From positions 186,001 through 250,000 of the forward strand of contig JBLWGC010000035.1 in assembly GCA_048772705.1 (NCBI GenBank): DNA of 64,000 bases, in the 5' to 3' direction. The stretch's first letter is position 1; every line of letters begins with the position of its first letter. The notes under the pieces are model-generated. The model saw only the letters and a list, made by a program, of their open reading frames with translations. It had not been told where the DNA came from and searched no databases. This DNA comes from Leidyana gryllorum EB-2025a. Taxonomy: Eukaryota; Apicomplexa. Below, piece by piece: positions 22,979 to 38,000 of this stretch. Made by a program: the position numbers and the translations under genes.

Positions 22979-24243
22979 TCAAACGCTGTTCTCCGCCTTG
23001 GCGGCAGCCTCGTCCTCGTCAGCCTTCGCGGGATCAACGTAATCGTCGTCCAGTTCAGGACGCGTGCAGCACCACTGAGGCGCGGTCAAGGCCCAAGCAT
23101 CCAACCTCTCTCCAGCGCTGCCGCAGATGACATAGCGCCAGGGGATCATGTTGGTGAAGATGGCGAAACCGATGGCGAAGACGAAGACCGCGGCGAGATT
23201 GTAGTGGTCATAATCGATCCAGCCCAGGCCGAGATCGAAGAACCAGACAATCGGGGCGCGCACGGCGAAGATAACACCTCTGAGAAGGCCAGTCGCCAAT
23301 TTTGTGCAACAGAGACCGGAGGCGTTAAAGAGCGCAGCAGTGCAAATGTATGCGATCGACACACCCAAAATGGATCCATTGTTAACCCATTGATGGAAGG
23401 AGTCCCACACAGGGTCGAAGTCTGTGTACTCACAAGCAGGCATCATGATGGCGCTGGTGATGATCAAACCACCAACACCCTCAATGCCAACTGCCTTGAG
23501 GGGCGAAATACGACCCTTATGTCTAAACAAGAAGTCCTCGAAAATCAACTGAAGGGCTTGGATCGAAGTACCCAGCAGGGAGAACAAAACACCCAGACCG
23601 GGGTTCGAATCCACCACAGATGATTCGTCGGGGTTCATAATCGCCGGAATTGCCGCTAAGAACATAGCAGCAGTAATGAATACTACGCCAAAGTACTCAT
23701 GGATCCTTAGCGCTTTACGCACCAACACCAATTGGAGGATGGCTCCAATAACCACCATGAAGTTACGGAGCATTTGGACGGTAGATGCGTAAGTAATCGT
23801 GTAAGCAACATTCAATAATGTCGTCGCCACGCAGTCGAGGAAAGATGGCAGGATCCACCATGCCCAGTGGCTCTTCTTGCCATCCAAATCGCTGTGGGTT
23901 TTCACGAAGTCGAAGAGAGGATAGGCTTCCTGTTTCTTCGATATCATTCTGTCCACATACCACATCACGAAACAGAGACTCTCTCCAATAAACATAAGGA
24001 AAGACTGGAGGACAGCGCCGGTGAAGCCTTCGACCTTGCCACTCCGTATCGGCGAGTCCATACGATTCATAATCTGCTCCCAACTCTTAATCAGCCGCCG
24101 AACACCACACTCACCTTGAAGGCCATAGAGCTAAAGACGCCAGACGCCAAGCAAGCCGCTGCGCAAACCCATACAAACCATGGGGGAGTTGAACGCAAAC
24201 TGGGCAAACCCGACGTGGAAGCTTGCTTTTCATCTGAATACAT
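22979..24243 (-). CDS. SLC35F6/C2orf18-like drug/metabolite transporter
   Basis: Two exons, 24243-24115 and 24073-22979, give 407 aa. The 41-nt intron ends gagcag. The start MYSDEKQAST is followed by a first membrane helix (PPWFVWVCAAACLASGVFSS). Exon 2 carries further hydrophobic helices, including LQSFLMFIGESLCFVMW, LDCVATTLLNVAYTITYAS, TVQMLRNFMVVIGAILQ, an EYFGVVFITAAMFLAAIP helix and LGVLFSLLGTSIQALQLIFE, then an acidic cytosolic tail. The TVQMLRN segment and the pattern of ten helices match the SLC35F6 branch of the DMT superfamily (lysosomal/mitochondrial in animals). The substrate is unknown. The MFS gene lies upstream on the same strand, with 47 bp between them. Confidence 0.8.
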
Positions 24244-24290
24244 CTTGGACTTCTGAGTTTGATGAAAAATATCCTTAGATCTCCGCCGTA

Positions 24291-25947
24291 TCACCGTGTG
24301 CGATTCCGATCGTTTGTGTCTCCCTCTACAACTTTTGAGCCCGTACAAAACAGGCCACAGCGATCCAAGCTGCCAGCCCCGACAACCTTATACCCTCGTT
24401 TTGAGTCACTCCTCCCACTGACTTTGCAATACACACTGCCGACAATCCAAAAATATGTGAAAATGTAGGTGCAGTCTAACCTGGAACCAAGGGGCCCAGC
24501 ATCCATGTAGTTTGATATATCAGTTGGTACAGTGAAATCGCGTCCTTCCGCAGTGTTTCTGATCGCCAACACTGCTGAAGGAACAGATCTAGTCTCACTC
24601 ACTTGGAACCGCATATCCGTATGTTGCCTGAGCCAACGGCAAAACACAAGATCCAAAGTACACTGACATAGTCAGTAGAACACCAGTGGTTATAGTGTCG
24701 GAGATGAAGCACACACACGTGTTACACAGTGCACTCAGACCTATGAGACGGCCAAAGGACATCCAAAAGTATCGCTCGATAGCTCTCACCCGTGCAGAAC
24801 GCGAAGCCACGGAGAAGGGCTGGTGTCAGTCGGTAATGATCTATAGCCGCAGCTTCTCGAACTACTCTATTAGGAGGATAGTTCATTCCCAGACCAGCCC
24901 CTCCCACGAGAATGATAGCTGTCCAGAGAACAGCAGCTCTTTCTGTGAGTTGGTGAGTCTCTTTCAAAAAGGCTAGCAACCAGAACGACATGCCATTGGC
25001 CACAATCATCACGATGAAGATTGCGCACGAAGTCCACTGCAAGCCCGGGTACTGACACGGGCCAACGATCCACCTGAAGACCGAGACGCAGGTCGTTGTT
25101 ATCGGGACGGCTCTGAGTACTGACTGAACTCACGATGGGATGATACATTCGCACTGCGTGTGCGAGATTAGCGTTTCCTCCTCTGATACTCTATAGTCCA
25201 TGAGTTCGAATGACGGCAGTGCGGAGCCGGTCTGTGTTTCAGGTATTTGAAAGACCAATGGGGGTACAAAGAAGATCAACAAGACTGCGTATAGGGCTGT
25301 AAAGACGGCTGCATAGAGGAAGGCTTGGCGAAAGTCTTGGTACCGAAAGACACAATGGATCCAAGAGTCGGGACCTTGGTGGGTGATATTGGTGACGAGA
25401 TCGTGAATAAAAGGAGTAGCTGGAACTGTCAAGTAGCCCACCAGAGCTCCCGCAATCCCAAGAGTAAAGTAGCGAGCAGTTGCTCTGTGCCTCATCTCGG
25501 CCTGAGTATGTCCATGCAGCCACTCGGGTACATAGACCACCAGGTACCCTGCGAAAGCACCCGCCCCATACCGCCAGAGATGAAGGAGCCACGGCAAGGG
25601 GCCCTTGTTAATCTGAGTGACCCATGTTCCAAGAAATGTGAGTGCGAGACCCCAAAGGGACAACTGAACCGTGACGATAGAGTGTTGTACTTTCAAACCA
25701 CGAGCTAAGGAGAAGACAGGCGTTCTTTTGGATCGGTTCAGGGCACCGAAGACTCACTGGCCGCGATACCGGTCAATATGCCGAGCACAGCCGCACCTTG
25801 CAGGAGTGCTTCCGAGATGGGTTGAGAACCGACGGTAGCCTCAATGTCTGGGATGGCAGCGGGAATGATACCGTGGTCAACATTGAGGATGAAGGCTAAG
25901 CCGCAGAGCCACACAGCATACTTCCACGTTTCGTCAACAGTAGCCAT
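24291..25947 (-). CDS. Major facilitator superfamily transporter
   Basis: Five exons, 25947-25758, 25704-25134, 25073-24790, 24740-24603 and 24574-24291, total 488 codons. The last intron is only 28 nt (24575-24602), and the final exon is the least certain. Hydrophobic helices include TWKYAVWLCGLAFILNVDHG, SEALLQGAAVLGILTGIAA, LSLWGLALTFLGTW, YGAGAFAGYLVVYVPEWLHG, YFTLGIAGALVGYL, AAVFTALYAVLLIFFVPPL, SCAIFIVMIVANGMSFWLL, LWTAIILVGGAGLG and TGVLLTMSVYFGSCVLPLA. The N-terminal D-x-GIIPAAIPDIE between helices 1 and 2 is MFS-like. The substrate is unknown. It diverges from the giant gene across 67 bp. Confidence 0.7.
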
Positions 25948-26014
25948 TCAGCTCACATACTCACCCCCGAGTAGCTTGGTGCAGAGTGCGGAGGTGGGGC
26001 AATTTTTTACGCCA
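25948..26014. promoter_or_regulatory. 67-bp divergent spacer between the MFS gene and the giant gene
   Basis: Contains aattttttacgccaatggc at the plus-strand start; the two starts are 67 bp apart. Confidence 0.35.
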
Positions 26015-29000
26015 ATGGCTTTGGGCAGCCAGGCTGTCCATTCCTACTTCCTACGAGAGCTATGGGGTAGCGAAACTGCAAAAGAGCCGCGAACAGCAAC
26101 AAAGGAAGCAGGCAGAGCGTTGAATATCATAGCTGAAGTCCTTTTGACATCAAATGCTTTAGCCCGACTAGGAGATGCCTGTGGATGTGAAGAGGAAGTT
26201 TCAGCATGGGCCAGGAACACGGGGCACGCCTTCCGACGGCTCGAGCTCGGGGCCGAGCTGCCTGTGTTTCGTTCAAAGGGAACAGCTTCGAGTACCACTG
26301 TCATAGCGAATGCGATATATGATCGCTACCTACGGCTCATCGAGGCACTTTCACGTCTCAATGTCGGAGATGGTTGTGTCTTTCTCAGCCAAATCGCTCA
26401 CACCGAAGACTCGCATCCGCGGTTGATTGCGGTCGCGATAAACGTTGCACAAGATGCCACGCGCATCATAATCGTTGACCCCTCTGTCGAGAGTGAAGAG
26501 TATCGAGATCGTCTGATGCCTTCCTCTGGCACTCAAAAGAGACTGTCTACGGAGATAGCCTGTTTGAGTCCCTATACTCGTTGGAAAGTTCGTAGCAGAG
26601 ACTTTCTGGAGCAGTCTTCCTTCTGGATTCTCTTCCTGCTGTTGGGTGCACTCCCGCACAGCCGTAACACACATACTTTATATACGGCGCTTCTTCCAGG
26701 TATCGCTCAACGCGAGTATCTCGAACAATGCAACGACTTACATGCTCCCGCCTTGGCTTTGTATGTGCCACGTTGCGGAGGATGGCAATTAGCTATGACA
26801 ACTTTGTCTGCCCTGAGTAATCTACACCCTAATCCAGCTATCAAGTTTATGGCCTCAATGGCTATCTTCCGATTCCTCCAGACCGATCTTTCCAAAGTCG
26901 TCGACTCTATCAAGACCACTTCCCTTGCTCTGACGGATCTGCGTCATGCTGCAGCAGTTGTCGTCACGTAGGTTTACCAACAATTGTCAGCGACATCCTC
27001 ACACTCTCTTCGCCACTGACAGGACGGTGTCTCGAGCTTACTGTGTCAGCTTGGAGACTCACGCAGAATCGCTCAAGTCATTGAAACTCTGGGACGAAGC
27101 TCTTGGATTGGCCACAGACTTTGTCAAACTCAAAGATGTGATCGAAGGAATTGATTCCACGCCCCTGTCGGCCCCTCCAACTCCCGCGAAGAAACCGACC
27201 TGGTCTTGGCTCTCACACGTCGGCTTTCCTTTGTTTGGTATGCTTCAGTCATCGCGATTCCCGTTCATTCGAGATGTACCGTCTATGAGCGCCTTTGAAC
27301 TGCTGGTCAGACCCGACTTGACAAGTGTGACAGACTGTAAGGTTGAGACGGCTGCCGATCTCTGTGTCGGATTCACCAAACTGGTCTCCACCCTCTTGGC
27401 TGTCGAGCATGCGCGCGGGTTCATCAAACATCACGCTTGGCTAAGCTACAGTCTCATCACAGAGTTTGTTTTTCGAGTCGTTCCGAGTAGTTGTGTCAGT
27501 GGCCATTGGGATCTCGGCACCACAACCCACGGGACTCAACTATTGACTGCAAAGTGAGTCTATCCTTATCGGTCATAGAAAGATGACGCGTCGTTTGACA
27601 GTGCTGTCATGGAGACTTTGAGATTACTCAACCTGGCGGCCGCACGAATATTCAGCTATACCGACCGGACGGAGCTCGGAGGTGTCCCAGCGTCTCTGAC
27701 TATGACAGGGGCAGCTCTCTTACTCGTCTTGGACACTGTTGTGCGCACATGTGCCGTTGATACGGCTTCGCCCTTCACTCTCGCCTACAATGCCGCCGAT
27801 GAGGGTGCCCCTTATTTCTTTGATCTGCACGGACTGGCAGACTTGACCGCGCTGCTGCCGATAGCTGACCCGCGGCTGCTATGGCTGCGAATGTTGGTGA
27901 GTCATATGAGATGCGGTGGTGGTGATCATCTCAACTCCCTTAAATGGGGGGACGCAGATTTTGGACAGATTGGCAACCAAACGGCAAGATTCTATGCCCG
28001 AACGCGAGATCTTTGCCTTTGAGCTCTCCGGATGCGCTATGGGTCGGAACGAGGATATGCTGATGGTGAAGGCCGCCAATCTGGTCGGAGCCTTTGGTTC
28101 CAAATCAATGGAGGAGAAGCGTGTGTTGTGCCACACTGTGCTGGCATCCGAGGAGAACCACTTGTTCCAAGTGTTCCCAGAGTGGAAGTTGCTGCGAGAT
28201 GCTGTATTCATGGGAAAGGTGGGCATTTGTAAAGATGAATTCCCGCAACCGCGTCTCGTCTCTCGCAGCATTTGATCGGTTTGGCGGCAAAGTGTCCCCT
28301 CGGAAGTCAGCGATCATTGAATCTTAATGAAGCACTACCGAGATGGAAAGTCGGCAAAGACACTGGTGACATTTTGACCTTTCGAGTTACCTTTTTGGGT
28401 CGGGGTGGACGAAGTGTGACTAACATTTTGTCCACCACATACACAGACGATGCCATCAATGCTTTGACACCTCCGTGTACTATGCACCATACACTGGGTA
28501 AGCGTGGATCGCCGATCGAGAGACTGACTGTATGATGGATGGGTCGCAGAGGTGGCAGAGATCAGTGATGTTAAGACTTCTCTTGACAAGTATCGAGCAG
28601 CCATGTCTCCCTCAGTGAGCCGCCCTCACGACGGAGCTTCCTCAGCTGCCGCGACTGTTGCTGCCACAGCCTATGGGTGGGTCAACAAGCTGGCGGGTGG
28701 GCTCTTCGAGACTGCTCAAGAGACCACAGTTCCAGCCCGCACGGCACTGACACCGGGCAGCATCTTGGGGGAGACAGGTCCTCTACGAGTGGATCCGTCT
28801 TTGGGACCCTCCACTGATCAAACGGGCGCCGAGGCGCCATGGGTGCCTCTACAAATCAAAAGCGGTGCGGAAATGGTGTCGGAAGGTGAGTGACACTTCT
28901 GAGTGGTCTGCGATGATCGGACATCAGAGGATGTTCTTTGTCTCAAGAGAATTCCAACAATCGACAAGAACATTGGCCTGTGGGACACAGAGCTCTTTCT

Positions 29001-32000
29001 CCAGATTCTGTCGGCTCCATATGTTCGCATTCCCGCACTATTTGCGTTTTTCAATCAAGGAGACCGCATTTTGGCTCTGGCATCACCGTACATCCAGGAG
29101 ATCGTGTGGACGGCCATATTCGAGCCAGGCGTGTGGAAGAATCGATCGGTAGGTCCCCAAAACGGGAGTTGGAGCCATCTATCCTCGGTAGACGCACGAT
29201 GAAGAACAGCATCGATTGGTATTGGCCGCGGATTTGGGCGCTGCAGATGAGATTGACAGACGTTTCGTTCTGGGCACCCGATTGGGTGTGTTGATGAACG
29301 AGATTCTGCACAATGGGGACAACATTGCTGCCAATGTAATAGATCTCATACGCCACGCCAGCGATAAAGAAAATGGCAAACTCGATCTCAACGACAATAA
29401 GGCGTTGTTGGCACTCAATTTCTGTGCCACCATTGCCCGACACTTGATGAAATTCTCAGAGTTCATTCTGGAGGTTCCAGAAACTCAGCGTAAGTACTGA
29501 CTGTGTGAGAGCGTAAACTATCTCCATGATCACCATGCCGTGCAGTCTCTCGCGATTGGCTGGGGACGTTGCCAAATGGAGCCTTGCGGAAACGTCTCCG
29601 GACTGATATCGAGGCTTTGCGCGTTTGTCTCCTGACCGAAATTGCCCCTTTCTTCACCCATCTGGCGCAAAAGGCAACCGAAACCAAAAGGATGAGCACA
29701 GCTGTATTCTGCCGGGCCCAATTGGCTCAAATTGCTGCTCTCTTCATCACCTCTTCCGCGGATACCCAATATGGACCGCACTTGGAACATTTGATCAACG
29801 CCTCAAAGAATCTCTTCTTCACCTTCGCCCATAGACCATTCTCACACGCTAGTAAGTCTTCAAGTCGCCATGTGGAGAACATACACACACACTCTCTCTT
29901 GAATCACTTTCTCAGATCAAACGTTCCAGAGTGACGACGCGAAGAGCGCTCGAGGGCCGGATGACGTGGACAGCGAGTCTGAGGACGGGGCAACGGCTCA
30001 CGCCAGTGCCACGGCTTCTGAAGATGCTGTCTCCAACGCGACCGCTCAGGGAGTGTCAGTAACGGAAATATTCAGTCTCCTAACCCACCTTCGCCCATAC
30101 CTTGTGAAGGCGTGTGAGATACCCATGAGTCCATGGCTTCCACACAGCGTCCCAATGGTATCGGTTGGTACTCCGGCTCGAGATCAATTGTGTGATGACA
30201 TCCTGCGTCTCGTCGTGGGTGGATCGGAGATGGCCGATGAGTACGAGGAGGCAGGGCGGTGGAGATCCTCGTTCGCGGCTGGTCGTCCCCTGCCGGTACA
30301 GGGGTTAGACAGGTTCTATATGGGTCGTTACTCCCGTCACTCCTTGGACAGCGCTGGAGAGACGGGAGCCGGTGTAGAGATTGACTTTCAGTTTGGGGAA
30401 GTCAGTTTCCTGCGGCAGGGATTTCAATTAGTCGGGGAGTGGGCCTGGAAGCATCCGTTGTTCTGCGAGGTGGTCTGTCCGAATACAGGAAACTCCAAGA
30501 AGAGTATGCTGCATTGCGCAACTCTTGTTAACTCGCCAACATTGACACACATCAGACTAATTGGACTTCAAGACTACGACATCATACGTTTTGCGCCGTC
30601 TTCCAGCGCCATAATTGATCAACAAGCTTTCGATCTGCGAGTTTGTGAGCGCGAAGTCAATCGCTTAGATTTGGAGAAACAAATCGCGGACATCAAAAGC
30701 CAATTGGAGAAGAGCGGTTCCAAGAAATCGAGCACCGATACCGCTTTAAAGAAATCTTTGAAAGCTAAGGTCGCTCAGTTGGAGTCCATCAGCAGCGTCC
30801 CAGTCTTCTCGGATGCGCTCGCAGGGTTTGTTTGGACACCACAAAGCCTTTTGCCTCACCTCTGGGATACTAACGACCCCGCGGCACTTCACCGGTGGAA
30901 AGTCAACTCGTGCTATTCGGCGCTACCATTCTTCTACTGTGGGGCCGGCATACCGGATAGTCCTGAGTCTTCGTCTTCGTCTCCGCCAACTAATCGGATC
31001 TTTCGGTTTCTCTGCTTCGTTGACTTTGTCAGCAGCAGCTCGAATGACAGTTTCCGACCGCTGAATGTCAATTCGTATGTGCGGCCGCAAAACGTACGCG
31101 AGATTGTCTACTATCCTGTCACAAACAGTGTGGAAGTGTACCGATGGCAATGTATTGGCAGACGTCTGAGTCGAAGTTGTATCTACTCTGATGACGTCCG
31201 ATTGAGTCTATCGGCTCTGCGAAGTGAGACGTGGCGCAAAGATCTGCAGAGCGCGGGAGCGGCAATGGCAGATAGTTCCAACTTGTTTGCGAACGTCACC
31301 TCAGCCATTCCCAAGTTGATCTCTGTGTGGGGAGACGCTTTGGGTGGCAACGCTGGAGATACCCCGGAAACTATTTGGCTGACGAAACCCGATGCCCGTG
31401 TGGATTCGCTGTTAGCTGAGTTGGCGGACGATCGGACACTCACTTGGCACGGGGAACTCAACTCTCGGCATTCATCAACAGGGGGAATGGCAGCTGTGTT
31501 GGTCCAAGTTGCCCACTGGTTAGCCGAACGTCGCCAACCAATGTCATTATGCGTCGATCCTAAGAATCTGGAAGGTTTACTGCCCGCTAATCTGCTCCTA
31601 TCTCGGCATTGGTGGCAAGCTATACCCTCGATTGTGCTGAGTTTGGAAGTCATAAGCAGTGAATTGGAGACAAAGACCCTTAGCGGCGTTCGTCGCGAGC
31701 TGATCCATCCAGTCCTACGTCATCTGAGTCAGTCCCGACTATTCTGTCACTTATTCGCCTTGCTGGATAATCCTCTGTCTGTGATACGATCGACTCCCTT
31801 GGACTTGAAGAGAGCCGCCGAGGAGAATGCGACTGTGTGGGTGATACCCACTGAGATCGCCGGTCATGCTGCACAGTGTAAATGGCCGCACGAAGCCCGA
31901 CCACCCACAACTTTCATGACTCAGTCAACTCTGCTGAGTTGCATTGACGTTCGGAATCTTCTGGCGGAGTCTCAAGACGCGGTTGCTATCGTACAGCGTA

Positions 32001-35000
32001 AACTCGGAGACTCGGGTGAGTGATACCATATGTGCGTACAATTATTGAGAGATCTTCCGCCTCATTCGCAGCTTCGCTCACGCTCCTGGAACCCCGCAGT
32101 TTAATGAAGAACCCGGAAACTGTCGGTACTTTGGAGGCTTTGCTCAAGTTGGACGACGCCGCTGCTATAAGAATATGGTCCTTGGGGCCTCCACCAATGA
32201 CCACAGTGTGGGAGGAGGTGGTTCGAAAGGTTAAACATCGACTGAGCGTTGCTTTGCTCGCAGAGAGTGGCGGGGGAGAAAACTCCCCGCAGGCGAGCGA
32301 CAAGTCCGTTGTGACTTGTCGAATCTGTGAAGCAGCCGAGCTGTTGCTGAGTTGGTGCCGAGAGTGTACACTGGCAGCTTTGGAAGAGAGTAATGACCAT
32401 TTAGTCATTGATTTGGTCGAGCTGCCTCGATTGGGACTCACATTCCGGAGCGAAAGACTCATTGCGTTGAGTAACTCGCGCCAATTGGATCGTTCAGTCA
32501 CGAATGCAGAGAGCAAACTGTTGTGTGATCAACATGATGGGTTCTTCCTGTCAAAGCGGCGCATCCCTCACACCACAATCACTGGCAAACTACTGGGACG
32601 CCTCGAAGCCTTTTCGGTGCTCCTCGAATGCCATTCAGGAGAGTTTCAACTCTTGGTGTCGAGTCGGAGACTACCCTGGGCTGTGGAGAGCCCCCCACCA
32701 CTTATGCCGTCGGGGCCATCGACACTGCCTATGAGCCGAGTCCCGGAATGGAATGAGTTCCCGGGGGACGTCGTATCGCCCCATTTCGTGTATAAAATCC
32801 ACTCCTCTCGTTGCTTCTTGTACAGTCCCAACGGTCGATCGCTGCTTACCCTGTTCCTTCTTCGGCTGGCTGTCGGCGAGTACGCAGAAGCCGCTCTGCT
32901 GCTGAACAGTGGGAGTCTCTTGCAGTATGCCCGAAAGAGTCTGACTGCTGAAAGCGATGTGCCCTTATGGAACGCTCTGAACGAGATGGAAGCCAAACAA
33001 GACGGACAAAATCCCGATGGCATAGGGTGTAGACTGAAGGCCTTAGTCACTCTCGGAGCTTTCGGAAGACCGAAACAGACGACCACGATGCTCTCCAAGT
33101 TGACCAGTGAGCTCCGGAATACGTTGCTGGCTGCTGCCGGAGCTGTTCCTGACGCAGTGACTACTAAGGTTGGGTGTCTGGCCAAGCTGCCGAAATGGAA
33201 AGGGGTCGCGCTTTACGAACAGTACTGCTATGTGGTTGATCTGGTTGCCGAGGCGTGCAGACTGACGGAAGAGGAGGAAGGCATAATCATTGATAGCCTT
33301 GAAGGAGCTTCGGTGAACGTCTCTCGCTTGGTCGGACTGCGTACCCGGCTTATCCGGGCCCATCAGACACCAGTGAGCCCACAGCTCAAGTTGCAGCTGT
33401 TGGCCCACCCACTAAAACCACCGGTATGCGCATTCGATGCCATTGCCGAGAATTCCGCTGTCGAAGACTCTTTGACGAGCCGTCTTTTTGACCACGCTCA
33501 GAAGCTACAGGGGTTCTTTTTGTCGTACCGAAGGCCTCAAGGCCCTCTTGGTGGGGCTATGGCGGTTGACTATATCATCAAGCTCTTTTTGGCAAAGCAC
33601 ACCACTTGGACAGGACCAACACCCGCTGAGATGACATTGTCGCTCGCAAGAGATTGGCTTTTACTCTATGATCTGTTGACTGAAGGACTCCAACTAAAAG
33701 TCAGAGACGAAGACTCGCCGCATTTCTTGGGCTCGCTACTCTGCCGAATGATCGCACCCAATGATCTGACCATAAGCAGCAAAATGTCAGGGTTGCTCAA
33801 GCTTTTGAGCTCGAACAAGAACTTCGCTATGACCATCGCGCCCAAATATGATCCCGATGGCAGCCCAGAGTTGGAAGCGGCAGCGAGCACAAGCAACGTG
33901 GGTAAGAAGGACAAAAGTGGAAGCGGCAGCGCTGCTCTCAAGTCAATGAACTCCGTCACCTCGAAACTCGGAGTTACGTTGCGAACTGACCCGCCCTTCC
34001 AGAAACTGCTGGAGAAATTGGAGTCCACATTGTCCACCCTTTCGTCCACAGACTTGGGTCGGGGAACAGCTGCCCACATATGCAGCGAAATGCCCGCGAA
34101 GTCGAAAGTCACTGATGTCATTCTCTCCGTCAACAATGTACCGGCGATACTGAAATGGTCTGCCAAGCACCTGCGAGCTGCTGGAACGGTCAACAGACGT
34201 CGTCAACTTGCCACCAATACAGAGCCTCCGGCTCAGGATGCGGAGTGTGAATGGGCCAAACCACTCGCATGGGTCAAAGCTTGCGTGGAAGTCCCTCGCC
34301 CGCCACGTCGAGTCATAGAGGCCCCCGTCTTCCATGACACCACGGCGTTCCCCATCCTCCATCTTGAGAAAGATATCCAGTATCATCTTGCCGATGGCCA
34401 ACAGAAAGAGACCGTAACAAAGCTACTCTTCTTGACAGAAGATGTGGAGTCCATCATGGCCGACACGGAGAAACGTACAAAGCTCAGCAGTGTTCTCGAG
34501 TCCTTCAGAGCTGTTCTGGCCAAACGCTTCTTACAAGACGGACGTGACATTGACACCGGTACTCGATGGGTTCTGAGTGCTGTTAACGACAGCGGCGATG
34601 CGTTCCAGAAGGTGCTGCGACGCTGTGGAGCCAGTATGACACTCAACATCGAGACACTGGTCGAGCTCTTACTAGCCGACAAGGGAGCTGAATGGGTTAC
34701 CACTTTCCTCGGGTCTGACAAGCCTGAAGTTGGAAGAACGGTGTTGGACTCCATGGCCAAACTCATGTTCCTCGTCAATCGTCGGTGTCACACAGCCCAC
34801 TGCCTGGAGTGTTTGGTCAACATTGGTAATCTAATCCGATGGCGGGCAGGAGACGAGCAAGTGGCCGCACGCGTTCGGTATCATGTGGACGAGCTCGTAG
34901 CAAGTCTGCAGTCCACACGGTACTATGTACACCGCGTAGGAGCAGATCCGAGCTGCTCATGTCACTCGCAGGCGTCGAACGCCGTGACCGAAGGCGGCCA

Positions 35001-38000
35001 ATATCGTATCTGTTATGATGCCCATTTCCTGGTTTTCGAGTTTGCTAATGGGATTAGACTCCGTCAAAATCAAGTGAAGACAGTCACACGTATAGTGGAC
35101 AGTCTCTATTCACATCAGCCCTTGTGTCTGCAGTTGATGATGGGTCAAGGCAAGACGACAGTGATTTGCCCGTTACTGGCCACCGTGCTGGCGAGCAATG
35201 ACAAGATTGTCGTGCAAGTCGTTCCGAACAATCTGGTTCATTTCACGGTCAAATCTTTAGAGCTGCGATATGCCGCGGTGCTCCGGCGTCCTGTATATAT
35301 TTTAGACTTCACGCGATATTCGAGCGCTCGTCCAGAGTTGATAGATGAGCTCATGAACATCCGCGAGGCTAAAGGAGTGGTCGTCTGCTCGCCGACAAGC
35401 TTAAAGTCCATTCTGCTCAAGTTCTTCTTGTTGCTGGCGATACTGTGGGATGAGCCGTTCATGAAGGTGATGGATGGAGCGTCGGCGTGGCAGCTGAAAC
35501 GGCAGCGGGCCTTGAAAGTCATGTCGGATTTTCGTTCGGCCGTCGAGTCGAGTACCAAGAAGGCCATCTCTTCGATTCAGGCCCCAGTTGGTGTTGCAGC
35601 AGATCAGTTCAAAGCGTTTCTGGCAGCGAGACGCGCGCAGAAAGCTGAGGGTAAAGCGCGGACGTTATTTGGAGACATCAAATCTGTAATGGGGAAGGTG
35701 GGGAAACTGCGAATGCCCACCCCGAATGCAACACGACCCGAGTCATCCAAGTCCCGTAAGCGGTCCCTCAAAGGGCCGATGACAGAGCGGGACTTGAGAC
35801 ACCATCCGGGAGCCTTGCGTTCGGAGTTTCTCGTATGCCATCAAGTGATTGAGTTGTTTGCAAACGGATATCTCATCATGGACGAAGTGGATACAGTTTT
35901 ACACCCTCAGAAATCTGAGCTGCGTTGGCCTGTTGGTAATCCTCAGCCGGTTGATTTGTCAGGCGCGGTGCCATTGCCGTTGGCGTCACGGAGCGAGAAC
36001 GAAGGAGGCTCTGGCGATCTGTTGAGTCTTTTCGATGGTGTTCAGAGGCTGGAGGGGCTTCGTTGGCGGTTGGCGTGGCACTTCCTGGAGTTGTTATTTC
36101 AAGGTCCTTCCGGCAGCAATGAGGATATACCGTGTCACTGTATGGATATGAAGACCACATCGGTTGCATTGGCTAACGAAGCTAAGCAAACCGCTAATCG
36201 CTTCAGAAATCTAATGCTCACAGGATTCAAAGAAAAACAGTGCTTGTCGGTTCCACACTTTGTAGTATTGAAGCCTTCGTTCTACCATTCGAGCCTCCGA
36301 TCGTGTTTCGCCCGCTGGACAGCGCTGCTATTGATCAGTTGGGGACTGCCAGGATTCTCTCTCCAGGAATTGACGGCATATCTTCAGGATCCAAAGTCAC
36401 ATCTTCAGCAAGGCACAACAAGAATCACACGACCTGACGCTGCCCAAGTACTGAACTTGGCTGTGAGTTGGGTGCAGCGCTTAGGCTCACATGTATTGGC
36501 CAAGATTCACCGCGTTCAGTAAGCTGCACCCTATGACATTTGTATACGTTGCTTTTAGCTATGGCTTGATCTCTCCTGCACGGCCCGAAGACTTGAGTAA
36601 GCGCGGAGAGGCAGCAGCCAGTCGTGCGCTCTTGGCTGTGCCCTTCGTGGGCAAAGACACGCCGTCCGAGAGTAGTGAGTTTGCCAACGCCGATGTGTTG
36701 ATCGGCTTCACGATTATGGCCTACCGGCTTGAGGGTATGCGTCACACGGACATCGCTTTGGCGGTTGAGAACTTGAGAGCTCAATTGAAACTGGAGCAAT
36801 CTAAGCTGGCTGGAGCCGAAGACAAAACATGGCCATCGGCCGCTCACTATCGCGAGTGGATTGAGGCCTCAGGTGGTAGGGTCAAGGGTACTCGTCGCAC
36901 GGAGAATGCAACTAAAGGTATGTTAAGCCGTCCAGGAAGCAACGTAAAACACAATTTCTCTCTCTTCGGGCCAGCTCCGGGACTACCCACCACCGCCAGT
37001 CTGTGTGTGATGCCATTGGACGCATTGGACATCAATGACCCGTCTCACTTTGAGCCGGTACTGTCCCTACTACAGCGCTCGGCTAAAGCAACACGATACT
37101 ATCTTTTCAATATGGCTTTTCCCCTGACTCTGAAGAGCTCCCCGTATCAACTGGTCACGAGCGGTCAGCATCTTGGTAGCAAGGCAGTATTTGATCTGAA
37201 GGTTGGATTTTCCGGCACCCCATCCTCGCTTCTGCCTCCTGAGTTTGGAGAATGCCAGTTTGAGCGTGGGACGGATGGGCAGATGTTCGCAATGTTGACC
37301 AGTCCCGATGTCGCCACTGTGGAAGAACTACCAACGGACTGGGCTCCTCGGACTGTATTGACACTGTCATGCGGAACCGTTCGCAGATTCCACGCACTCA
37401 TTGATGTGGGCGCTCTGGTGACGGGAATGTCCAACGAAGTGGCCGCTACCACCATTGGTGATCTTCTGGACCCTCATTTTGTCGGAGTAGCCTATTTTGG
37501 GGCTGAAGATCGCCGATTGTTCCTGAACAAGAACCTGTTTGGGACGAGATCGATCGTGCCGTTGGAGTCGGCCGAGGTTTTGCCAGAGAAACGCTTTACA
37601 TTTTATGACCAGACGTACGTATCATGTTCACATTGATCTCCTCATTACTCTTTTTCCGCTGTCCAGACACACGTTCGGACAAGATGTGTCTCAAGATCCG
37701 ATGGCCGTGGCAGTTCTGACCATTGGCAAAGACACAACCTTCCGAGATCTGGCCCAAGGGGCCTGGCGTCTGCGTCAGTTGGGTGTTGGACAACGGGTGC
37801 ACATTTTAGTTCCACCCGAAATCGCTGGAGATGCACGCCGCCGAAAACTGATGTGGAATAATCCGACGGGAAAGGAGGCATCGATGGCAGAACGTATTGT
37901 CAATTGGACACTGCTGAATTCTGCCAAACAATACGGACGACTGGCAGCGCTCGCTCGGAAGCAGTCTTGCGAACACTTGGTGGCATCAATCTTCATCAAA

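Noticed and set aside
23602-23612. tRNA T-loop-like sequence ggttcgaatcc
   Set aside because: Lies inside the SLC35F6-like coding exon and no matching acceptor, D or anticodon stems surround it.
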